Shown here: positions 1-6,395 of the stretch, one piece after another
How the letters are laid out: every line of letters begins with the position of its first letter
Numbering within the stretch: the first letter of the stretch is position 1
NCBI GenBank assembly: GCA_009921985.1
Contig: RFWS01000056.1
Coordinates: 1 to 6,899 of the forward strand
Origin: a bacterium
Lineage (GTDB): Bacteria; Verrucomicrobiota; Verrucomicrobiia; Methylacidiphilales; Verrucolacustridaceae
Length of the DNA: 6,899 nucleotides
Direction of reading: 5' to 3'
Position numbers and translations under genes: made by a program
The notes under the pieces: model-generated
What the model saw: only the letters and a program-made list of their open reading frames with translations
The model's database searches: none
Told to the model about the DNA's origin: nothing

Positions 1-290
1 TCGGAGTAGCGCCCGCTCCACTCGTTCAGCCGAAAGGTCCGATGGCGGACGAACTGCCGCATGATGAAGATTGGCATCTTGATGTTGTAGGTGATCGAGC
101 ACTGTTCAAACGGGCTCGTGTGACGGTGCTTGTAAAGGTACAGGAGGAGTTTCTTGTCCTGTTCCACACCCTTGCTGGGGCTTTTATAGGAGATGCGGGC
201 GGCCTCGACGATGCGCAGATCCGTGCCGAGGTGGTCGATGTAACGGACATAGCCTTGTCCGAGGATGGGAATGGTGTGGCCCTTTTCCAT
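1..290 (-). CDS. thyX: Flavin-dependent thymidylate synthase ThyX, N-terminal 96 codons (cut by window edge)
   Basis: ThyX makes dTMP from dUMP in the cytoplasm, using FAD, NADPH and methylenetetrahydrofolate. It replaces ThyA in many bacteria. The frame opens with ATG at 290 and runs off the left edge with no stop. Residues 82-96 read RHRTFRLNEWSGRYS, which carries the ThyX signature RHR-(X7)-S (R82, H83, R84, S92) followed by the usual RYS. Before it, HTSPFEQ (57-63) and the hydrophobic stretch ending MRQFV match the substrate-binding region of the family. The start gives the normal ThyX N-terminus, with about 80 residues before the motif. No strong Shine-Dalgarno lies close to the ATG; GAGGG is about 15 bases upstream. 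The gene lies 60 bases downstream of the broken valS in the same direction, so co-transcription is possible. The family call is very secure; only the C-terminal half is unseen. Confidence 0.95.
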   Translation of the reverse strand, partial: MEKGHTIPILGQGYVRYIDHLGTDLRIVEAARISYKSPSKGVEQDKKLLLYLYKHRHTSPFEQCSITYNIKMPIFIMRQFVRHRTFRLNEWSGRYS

Positions 291-306
291 GAAGGAAGAA
301 TCGAAC

Positions 307-332
307 CCTCTTCGCCTTCGGCTGCCGAGAGG
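307..332 (-). other. Possible hairpin in the valS-thyX gap
   Basis: CCTCT (307-311) pairs with AGAGG (328-332), and an inner GCC-TTC-GGC (314-322) can also pair. It lies between the valS stop and the thyX start, and one arm contains the only GA-rich stretch that could serve as a distant thyX ribosome binding site. No T-tract follows on the minus strand, so it does not qualify as an intrinsic terminator. Any role is speculative. Confidence 0.2.
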
Positions 333-350
333 AAAAGGGGAGCCGTCCGA

Positions 351-890
351 TTAAGTTGTGAAAAGTTTGAGCTGGGCCCGGAGGCGGACGATCTTTTCCC
401 CGGCTTCCCGCTCGATTCGTTTCCACTCCTCCACCTTCTCGGGGGGAGCTTTGGAGGACATCTTGGGGTCGGCCAGCTTGGCGGCTTCCCGAGCCTGGGC
501 GACCTCGGCGGAGGCGATCTCTTTCTCCAACCGGACGGTTTCCTTGGCCGGATCGAGCAGGCCTTCCAACGGAAGATAGAGGTCTCCCCACGGGGTCGGG
601 GTCATGGGGGCCTTGGGAGCCTGGTTGGCTGTCTCCACCCCGCCGCATTGCAGTAGTTTGGCGAGGGTACGGAGATCTTCAGGGGACGCAGCGACCTTTC
701 CGACCAGCTGGTATCGCAGTTTGGAGGATCCGGACAGGCCAAACTCGCCCCGCAGGCGACGGCCCGCTTCCGCGGTGGCATAGCAAGCCTCGGCTTTTTT
801 GGCCTGCGCTGAGTCCCAGCAGATCCCGCCTGGCTTGGGCCAACCGGCAAACTGGATGGTTTTCTGGCCCAACCCAAGGGTCAGCCAGAG
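351..890 (-). pseudogene. valS: Valyl-tRNA synthetase C-terminal part, out of frame with the main valS ORF
   Basis: From about 890 a different minus-strand frame carries the rest of ValS: LWLTLGLGQKTIQFAGWPKP, then the end of the anticodon-binding domain, then LYLPLEGLLDPAKE. A charged coiled-coil arm with DPKMSSKAPPEKVEEW follows and ends at TAA (351-353). This is the standard ValS C-terminus, where the arm contacts the tRNA. There is no start codon or ribosome binding site of its own; upstream of 890 this frame is only a shadow of the FCARFIETAK coding region. In intact ValS proteins roughly 40 residues, including the conserved HPFMPF(I/L)TEE segment, separate the two pieces, and they appear in no frame here. 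The break therefore looks like a deletion of 3n+1 bases around 888-896 and not a single-base slip. It may be a real lesion or an assembly or consensus error. About 179 residues are present. Confidence 0.88.
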
Positions 891-2851
891 GCCTTGGCGG
901 TTTCGATAAAACGGGCGCAAAACTCGTCCCAGACAAAACCATAGAGGGCCTGGGCGATTTGGCTGAATTCGTAGTTTGCATACATCTTCTCCAACTCCTT
1001 CTCGAGGGCATCGAGCTCGGCGAGAAGATGATCTGAAAACGGGGTGCGGGGATGCTTGGTCGGATCAGCCTGGGAATCACAAGGTCCTTGTTGCTGGCGG
1101 AAACGGCAGGCGTTCCAGAGCTTGTTGGCGAAGTTGCGGCCCTCTTCGATCTGCTTTTCGTCGTAACGGATGTCGACCCCCTGAGGGGCAATCCGAAGGA
1201 GGCCAAAGCGGAGCCCGTCGGCGCCGTATTTGGAAATGAGGTCGAGAGGGTCGGGGGAGTTGCCCAACGATTTGGAAAGTTTCCGGCCCTTCGCATCGCG
1301 GATCAGGCCGGTGAAATAGACGTTCCGGAAGGGGAGCTCTCCCATGTACTCGAAGCCAGCCATGATCATACGAGCGACCCAGAAGAAGATGATGTCAGGA
1401 CCCGTGACGAGGTCCGTGGTGGGGTAAAACTTTTTCAGTTCCGGCGTTTTGGCCGGCCAACCCATCGTGGCGAACGGCCAAAGCCAAGAAGAGAACCAGG
1501 TGTCGAGGACATCCGGATCTTGGGTCCAGCCCTCGCCGGGGGAATCCACCTGACAACGGATTTCCTTCGCGCGGTACCAGACGGGGATGCGATGGCCCCA
1601 CCAGAGCTGCCGACTGATGCACCAGTCTTGCAGGTTGCCCATCCAGTGGTCGTAGACTTTGGTCCACCGATCCGGGAAAAAGCGCATCTTGCCAGAGGCG
1701 ATGACTTCACGGGATTTTTCTGCGCTCGGATATTTAAGGAACCACTGCTCGGAGAGGCGGGGCTCCACGGGGACATCGGCGCGTTCGCTGTAGCCTACCT
1801 GATTGGTGTAGGCCTCTTCCTTTTCCAGGCAGCCAAGCTCTTGGAGTTGCTCAGCGGCCGTGGCCCGGGCCTTGATCCGATCCAAGCCGGCCAATTTCTC
1901 CCCAGCCGCGGCGTTCATGTGTCCGCTCTCATCAATCACCTCGATCGCGGGAAGTTGGTGACGCTGGCCAATGGCAAAGTCGGCCGGATCGTGGGCGGGG
2001 GTCACCTTGAGCACTCCGGTGCCGAACTCCATCTCTACGTGTTCGTCCCCGACGATGGGGATGCGACGCAGGGACTCGGGTTGTTCCGGGGGCAGGGGGC
2101 GAAGGGCGAATTTGCCGATCAGGGAGGCGTAGCGGGGATCCTTGGGGTGGACAGCGATGGCGGTATCGCCAGGAATGGTCTCCGGCCGGGTGGTGGCGAT
2201 GGTGAGGAAGCGGTCCTTTTCGCCCTGCACAGCCACACGGAAGTGCCAAAGGTGGCCCCTTTGTTCTTTCATGATCACTTCCTCGTCGGAGAGGGCGGTG
2301 CGGGAGACAGGACACCAATTGACCATGCGGCGCCCGCGGTAAATCAGGCCTTTCTTATGGAGATCAACGAAGACCTGCTGCACGCAGGCCGAGTAGGCGG
2401 GATCCATGGTGAAGCGTTCGCGCGACCAGTCGCATGAGGCGCCGAGTTTTTTTAGTTGTTGGATGATGATGCCGCCGTGTTTTTCCTTCCATTGCCAAAC
2501 CTGTTTAAGGAATTCCTCACGACCGAGGTCGTCGCGGTGTTTGATCTTCCCCTCTTTCTTAAGAGCGCGTTCGACCACCGTCTGGGTGGCGATGCCGGCG
2601 TGGTCGGTGCCCGGGAGCCAGAGCACTTCCTGGCCAAGCAGCCGGGCCCGACGCGCGAGAATATCCTGGATGGTGTTGTTCAGAACATGGCCGAGGGTGA
2701 GGATGCCGGTGACGTTGGGAGGAGGAATAACGATGGAGAAAGCCGGTTGGGCGGATGCAGGATTGGCCTGATAATCGCCCCGTTCCGTCCATTGGCGGTA
2801 GAGACGATCCTCGACTTTGGAGGGATCGTAGGCGGGGGCGAGCTCAGGCAT
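881..2851 (-). CDS. valS: Valyl-tRNA synthetase, catalytic and editing part (frame broken at its 3' end)
   Basis: ValS is a class Ia aminoacyl-tRNA synthetase that charges tRNA-Val and edits mischarged threonine. The first 656 residues are intact. PPPNVTG is at 44-50, the HIGH-type motif reads TLGH at 52-55, and GTDHAGIATQ is at 81-90. The editing domain has TTRPET at 220-225 and a GTGVLKVTPAHDP block at 277-289. CISRQLWWGHRIPVW is at 411-425, DVLDTWFSSWLWP at 447-459, and the KMSKS-type loop is KLSKS at 524-528. The anticodon-binding helical domain has just begun (WDEFCARFIETAK, 641-653) when the frame meets TGA at 881. The family is normally about 870-950 residues long, so this piece lacks the rest of the anticodon-binding domain and the coiled-coil arm, which follow in another frame. 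I chose ATG 2851 (MPELAPAYDPSKVEDR) because it fits the family's N-terminus; the open frame upstream overlaps the protease gene and looks non-native. Confidence 0.93.
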   Translation of the reverse strand: MPELAPAYDPSKVEDRLYRQWTERGDYQANPASAQPAFSIVIPPPNVTGILTLGHVLNNTIQDILARRARLLGQEVLWLPGTDHAGIATQTVVERALKKEGKIKHRDDLGREEFLKQVWQWKEKHGGIIIQQLKKLGASCDWSRERFTMDPAYSACVQQVFVDLHKKGLIYRGRRMVNWCPVSRTALSDEEVIMKEQRGHLWHFRVAVQGEKDRFLTIATTRPETIPGDTAIAVHPKDPRYASLIGKFALRPLPPEQPESLRRIPIVGDEHVEMEFGTGVLKVTPAHDPADFAIGQRHQLPAIEVIDESGHMNAAAGEKLAGLDRIKARATAAEQLQELGCLEKEEAYTNQVGYSERADVPVEPRLSEQWFLKYPSAEKSREVIASGKMRFFPDRWTKVYDHWMGNLQDWCISRQLWWGHRIPVWYRAKEIRCQVDSPGEGWTQDPDVLDTWFSSWLWPFATMGWPAKTPELKKFYPTTDLVTGPDIIFFWVARMIMAGFEYMGELPFRNVYFTGLIRDAKGRKLSKSLGNSPDPLDLISKYGADGLRFGLLRIAPQGVDIRYDEKQIEEGRNFANKLWNACRFRQQQGPCDSQADPTKHPRTPFSDHLLAELDALEKELEKMYANYEFSQIAQALYGFVWDEFCARFIETAKASG

Positions 2852-2904
2852 GGGGGCGATAGCTTGCCCTCGCGGAAGACGTTCGAAAAGCCCCCGGAGG
2901 AGGT

Positions 2905-3591
2905 TTAGTCGCCCTGATCCGCGCCACCCCCCCCGGCTCCCGCGGCAGCCGGCGCAGCCTGTCCCGCGGGTACAAATTGCCACCAGGCGGTCTCATTGAT
3001 GGCGTAGATCGGTTTGTAGTGTTGGATTTTGTCGGCCGTCCAGACGCTCTTGATCTGGTTGTCGAGAATGAAGCACTGCCCGGCGGTGATCACGCCAAGG
3101 ATGCAGTGCCCCACCCCGAGGTTTAGATCCTTCACCACGAGGATACGGAGTTCATCCTGGGTGAAACCCAGTTTTTGCAGGGCGTAGTACTTGGCGATGG
3201 CATGGTCCTCGCAATCCCCGCTGACCCGTCCCGGCACCACATAGTCGGGTGGCTGGGTGAACTGGACGGGCGTGTTCCAAAGATCGGGCACGCCCCAATT
3301 TTTCTGATCGGGCACATAACGCATGGCGTTGAAAGTTTCGTTTACCTTTTTGATCATTTCCAATTTGTCGGGCGACTGGTTTTTCTGGACGAACTCATCC
3401 CATCCTCCGGCGTAGGGAGCATTGATATCGGCCTTTTTGGCCAATTCTTGCTGAACCTCGGCAAGGATGCCTGTCCATTTGGGAAACTTCTGGATCGGTT
3501 GCTGTTGGACGACTTGGTACTGACCGTCCCATGCCTGGAGGGGCAGGGTGAGGGCGACGAGAGCCAACCAAGGGGTCCACATCGACAGCAT
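2905..3591 (-). CDS. Exported LapG-type transglutaminase-like cysteine protease (BTLCP family)
   Basis: This 228-residue protein has an N-terminal signal peptide (about 1-20, cleavage likely after LQA) and a bacterial transglutaminase-like cysteine peptidase domain (DUF920, the LapG family). The catalytic triad is visible: C127 in GDCEDHAIAKYYAL (125-138), H162 in VGHCIL (160-165), and D177 in FILDNQ (174-179). The acidic residues around the Cys (D126, E128, D129) match the calcium-binding region reported for LapG. In Pseudomonas, LapG is a periplasmic protease that releases the large adhesin LapA when c-di-GMP is low, and LapD holds it back when c-di-GMP is high. No adhesin is in this window. 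The start at 3591 is supported by TAGGG seven bases upstream; ATG 3582 is an alternative. The Ala/Gly-rich tail (208-223) contains a G8 tract. The gene is divergent from a membrane sensor, and valS follows 53 bases downstream. The family is secure; the substrate is unknown. Confidence 0.88.
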   Translation of the reverse strand: MLSMWTPWLALVALTLPLQAWDGQYQVVQQQPIQKFPKWTGILAEVQQELAKKADINAPYAGGWDEFVQKNQSPDKLEMIKKVNETFNAMRYVPDQKNWGVPDLWNTPVQFTQPPDYVVPGRVSGDCEDHAIAKYYALQKLGFTQDELRILVVKDLNLGVGHCILGVITAGQCFILDNQIKSVWTADKIQHYKPIYAINETAWWQFVPAGQAAPAAAGAGGGGADQGD

Positions 3592-3605
3592 AGGGATACC
3601 CTACA
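3589..3605 (-). promoter_or_regulatory. Inverted repeat covering the ribosome binding site and start codon of the protease gene
   Basis: The plus strand reads TAGGG-ATA-CCCTA at 3591-3603, a perfect 5-base inverted repeat with a 3-base centre. In the minus-strand mRNA the first arm is the Shine-Dalgarno sequence (UAGGG) and the second arm runs into the AUG. Two G-U wobbles extend the stem to seven pairs, so the whole start codon is paired. It could act as a translation-limiting hairpin or as a DNA operator; it is short enough to be chance. Confidence 0.35.
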
Positions 3606-3684
3606 GGAAATTTATGCTGAGGAAAACCTTGAGCGCGGAGGGGAATAGGGAAATTCTTGTCCTTCAACCGGAAAGGAACCCGCC
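3592..3684. promoter_or_regulatory. Divergent promoter region between the LapG-like protease and the membrane sensor
   Basis: These 93 bases separate two genes transcribed away from each other, so at least one promoter for each is expected here or just inside the genes. I found no convincing -35/-10 pair on either strand. On the plus strand, TTGAGC (3629-3634) with AATTCT 17 bases later is a weak match. On the minus strand, CATAAA (3616-3611) could be a -10 but has no good -35. The shared region makes co-regulation of protease and sensor plausible. Confidence 0.4.
3673..3677 (+). promoter_or_regulatory. Ribosome binding site AAGGA for the sensor gene, supporting its GTG start
   Basis: AAGGA ends seven bases before the GTG at 3685. 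This spacing supports GTG as the start over later in-frame candidates, and the resulting short hydrophilic N-terminus before the first membrane helix is normal for such sensors. Confidence 0.65.
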
Positions 3685-5889
3685 GTGGCCGAATCCAACA
3701 CCCCCGCTCCCCAAGATCCGTCCAAACTAAAAATCAACACCCAGAAAATTGACCAAGCTCCGGTCAAGCGACCGTGGAATCTGACCACGATTCTCGCAGT
3801 CGTATTCTTAGGGGTGTTCACGGTGGGGGGGGTTCTGGGGATCCTAAGGTTTGTCGCTTCGGAGAAAAAAAGGACCCTGCGGGATTGGCAAACCCAGATG
3901 GGGTTGGTGGCGGAGACCCGCGGAGCGGCGGTGGAGGCTTGGCTTTCCTCTCAATTCGACGTTCTCCGGACCATCGCCTCGAATGAGTCTCAAAAAATCT
4001 ACATCGATACCCTGCTGAACGAGACGGCAGCGGCTGACCAGAAAGAAGGGGCGGAAAATTTTCTCCGCAACTATCTGAAGAAAATGGCTGAAGCGAATAA
4101 CTTCGTCACCCCGCCGCCTGCCCTGGAAATCAATGCCAATGTGGTCGTGGTCCGAGAGGGTATCGCTGGGATCGCAGTGGTCGCGCCCAGTGGGCAAATC
4201 CTGGTGGCCAGTGAATTTCTTCCGGCCCTCAAGGAGGACGGTTTCATCGATGTTTTGAAGGAGAATGCCGCCCGGCAAAGGGGGCTTTGGAATATGCGGC
4301 TGGATGGGGAAGGGCAGCCTAGCCTCGGGTTTATCGCGCCCATTTATCCGGTCGATGCGCCGGACAACGCCAAACCGATCGCCTACGTGGTTGGGCTCAA
4401 GCAGGTGGCCAAGGAACTTTTCCCGTTGATGTCGCAACCGGGTGAAACCCTAAAGAGCGGTGAAAATTACCTCGTCCAAGCCAAGCCAGGCACTTCCGGC
4501 AATACGGTGCAATTTCTGACCCCCCGCAGGGAACCGCTGCCGAACGGGACGAAGCCGATGACGAACGACTCCCCCAACGACACCGAAAATTCCGCGGCCG
4601 CGTTTGCCCTCAAGCAACCGGGAGCTTTCGGGATCCGACCCAGCTATGCCAATGTGCCCAGTCTGGTACTTGGTCGAAAGATTGCGGGAACCCCGTGGGT
4701 GGTGGTCCGGACCGCCTCCGCCGAGGAGGCCTTGGGGCCTTCCGAAAAGCGCCAGACCATGATGTTGATCGGTTTTATGCTCGTGCTGGGATTGGCCTCC
4801 GTCTCAATGGGGGTGGCCTGGAAACATGGGGCGGAGATCCGCGCTTCGGCCGAGGCCCAGCGGTTGAAGATTGCGGCGGAACGATTCACCGGATTTTCCA
4901 AGTTCCTGCGCGTGATCACGGATAACCAACCCACGGCGATTGCGGCGGTGGATGGCGGCGGAAAGTACAGCTTTGCCAACCGAACCTTGGCCGAGGCGGC
5001 CGGGATCACGCCGGAAGAAGTGGCCGGAAAAACCATGCCGGCGGTGATCGGGCCGGTGCGGGCAGCGGCCTACCAAAAAATCAACAAGCAGGTGATCGAC
5101 GACCTTTACCCTGGGTGGCCGTCCGACCGAACCGAAGGCAAATGGCAGCCGCAGAAGGGCCGTTTTGAATTCGAGGAAGCCGGAAAGAAAAAGTACACAA
5201 AGACCGATCATATCCCCCTGCGGGCGGACCGGGACCATCCTCCCGGCGTCCTCCTGATCGAGCAGGATATCACCGAGTTCATCGTGGAGCGGGAAAAACG
5301 TGAAAAGATGTTCCGCGGTCTGATTGATGCTTTTGTGGGCGAGGTGGACAGCCGCCAGGCCCAGGCTGCCCGATCCAACGCAAAGCTCATCGGACGGATC
5401 GCCCGGGGGGCTGCGGAGGAAATGGGTCTGTCCCTTGTGGATGTAGAAACCGCAGAGCTGGCGGGAGAGTTACTCAATCTCGGAACCGTGGCCCTGCCCC
5501 ATGATGTGGTGAGCAAGGGAGGTAGCCGCAATGAGGACGAAAAACGCCGGATGCGGGAAGCCATCCTGCGGAGCGCCGATTTGATTGGCGGCCTGGAATT
5601 CCAGGGACCCGTGGCCGAGACTATCCGGCAAGCCCAGGAGCGGGCGGATGGCAGCGGCTTCCCGAATCGGCTCGCCGGGGATGCAATTCTTCCTTCCGCC
5701 AAAGTGGTGGCGGCGGCCAAACGCGTAGTGGATTTGATTCAGGGACAAGAGGGGCCGGCACAGCCTCTGGACCAGGCCCTGCGCACGGTCATGAGCGAGG
5801 CCGGAGCGGCCCTGGATCGGGGAGCCGTGGCGGCGATGGTCGACTTCCTCGACAACCGCGGCGGCCGCGCGAAGGTCGGGCTCTCCTAA
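3685..5889 (+). CDS. Two-TM sensor protein: periplasmic Cache-like domain, PAS, degenerate HD-GYP domain
   Basis: This 734-residue inner-membrane protein has a short cytoplasmic N-terminus, TM1 at about 33-55, a periplasmic region at 56-357 resembling a double Cache domain (NVVVVREGIAGIAVVAPSG at 152-170; GTPWVVVRTAS at 335-345), and TM2 at about 358-378. A helical linker leads into a PAS domain (about 402-530, ending with an EQDITEF-type PAC end) and then an HD-GYP-like domain (about 548-726). Alignment by eye to canonical HD-GYP shows that LHDIGK has become LLNLGT (596-601), the HHE before DGSGYP has become AQE (650-652) with DGSGFP kept (655-660), and the first His and the aspartate near the domain's end (DVFDAL) are also lost. 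It should bind no metal and have no phosphodiesterase activity, so it probably acts as a receptor or protein-binding module. It is transcribed divergently from a LapG-like protease, which suggests a functional pair (inference). A G8 tract lies in the TM1 codons. Confidence 0.85.
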   Translation: MAESNTPAPQDPSKLKINTQKIDQAPVKRPWNLTTILAVVFLGVFTVGGVLGILRFVASEKKRTLRDWQTQMGLVAETRGAAVEAWLSSQFDVLRTIASNESQKIYIDTLLNETAAADQKEGAENFLRNYLKKMAEANNFVTPPPALEINANVVVVREGIAGIAVVAPSGQILVASEFLPALKEDGFIDVLKENAARQRGLWNMRLDGEGQPSLGFIAPIYPVDAPDNAKPIAYVVGLKQVAKELFPLMSQPGETLKSGENYLVQAKPGTSGNTVQFLTPRREPLPNGTKPMTNDSPNDTENSAAAFALKQPGAFGIRPSYANVPSLVLGRKIAGTPWVVVRTASAEEALGPSEKRQTMMLIGFMLVLGLASVSMGVAWKHGAEIRASAEAQRLKIAAERFTGFSKFLRVITDNQPTAIAAVDGGGKYSFANRTLAEAAGITPEEVAGKTMPAVIGPVRAAAYQKINKQVIDDLYPGWPSDRTEGKWQPQKGRFEFEEAGKKKYTKTDHIPLRADRDHPPGVLLIEQDITEFIVEREKREKMFRGLIDAFVGEVDSRQAQAARSNAKLIGRIARGAAEEMGLSLVDVETAELAGELLNLGTVALPHDVVSKGGSRNEDEKRRMREAILRSADLIGGLEFQGPVAETIRQAQERADGSGFPNRLAGDAILPSAKVVAAAKRVVDLIQGQEGPAQPLDQALRTVMSEAGAALDRGAVAAMVDFLDNRGGRAKVGLS

Positions 5890-6395
5890 TCGGGAATCAG
5901 GCTCTGCTCGACCGTATCGTCGAAGCGGAGGTTGAGGAGCTTCCAGTCCGCTCCCACGGGCATGTAGTAGACAAACTGCCAGCGGAGCGGCTTCTTGCTG
6001 TGGAAGCTGATGTAGGTGAGATAAATCACCCGGGTACCCACGGGACGCTGGTCGTACAGCTCCATACCCTGAAGAGATCCATAAATCACCAGGCCCTTGC
6101 GAATATTTTCCACGTAGGTTGGAATGGCAGTCGGATCGGAGAGGGATGGGTTGTTGGCGACCAGGGTTCGGAAGCTCTCATCAATTTTCCCTGCCTGAAT
6201 GCCGTTAAAGAAAGCGTCCAACTGCTTCTGGACAACCGCCGGGGGCGGTTTGGCACTCGGATTGCGGGGCAGGAGTTGAGGAATCAGAGTATTGACCCGG
6301 GGCAGATCGTTGACGGTTTTTTCCTTATCCTTGTCTCCGGCGGTCAGAGTGGAGGCCACGGAGAGGAGAAGGAGGACAGAGGGCAGGATGTTCAT
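5886..6395 (-). CDS. Small secreted protein, NTF2-like fold suspected
   Basis: This 169-residue protein has a clear signal peptide (about 1-19, cleavage likely after LTA), then a charged and proline-rich linker (about 20-53). A domain of about 115 residues follows, with the pattern of NTF2-like or lumazine-binding-type proteins: an opening helix with LDAFFNGIQAGKIDESF (59-75), then beta strands GTRVIYLTYISFHSKKPL, then WQFVYYMPVGADWKLLNLRFDD near the end. Many proteins with this shape are uncharacterised periplasmic proteins, and I cannot assign a ligand or reaction. The ATG at 6395 overlaps the TGA of the upstream MBL-fold gene as ATGA, so translational coupling is likely and may explain the lack of a clear Shine-Dalgarno. 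Its TAG overlaps the stop of the convergent sensor gene by four bases. The fold assignment is tentative; the gene itself is secure. Confidence 0.75.
   Translation of the reverse strand: MNILPSVLLLLSVASTLTAGDKDKEKTVNDLPRVNTLIPQLLPRNPSAKPPPAVVQKQLDAFFNGIQAGKIDESFRTLVANNPSLSDPTAIPTYVENIRKGLVIYGSLQGMELYDQRPVGTRVIYLTYISFHSKKPLRWQFVYYMPVGADWKLLNLRFDDTVEQSLIPD

Noticed and set aside
42..656. Plus-strand open frame of 204 codons at the left end
   Set aside because: It is antisense to both thyX and the valS C-terminal part, spans the gap between them and shows no family pattern.
881..930. Programmed ribosomal frameshift joining the two valS pieces
   Set aside because: Conserved residues are missing at the junction, so a change of frame alone would not restore a normal ValS, and there is no typical slippery heptamer plus downstream structure.
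1052..2437. Plus-strand open frame of 461 codons
   Set aside because: It lies entirely antisense to valS, whose catalytic and editing motifs are unmistakable. The plus-strand translation has no recognisable domain and reflects GC-rich codon bias.
2852..2983. Longer valS start at 2983
   Set aside because: The extra 44 residues are Cys/Gly/Arg-rich, overlap the protease gene in another frame and are unlike any ValS N-terminus.
5857..5869. CGCGG-CGG-CCGCG inverted repeat near the sensor's 3' end as a terminator
   Set aside because: It lies inside the coding region (NRGGRA codons), has no T-tract after it on either strand and is an expected pattern in GC-rich sequence.
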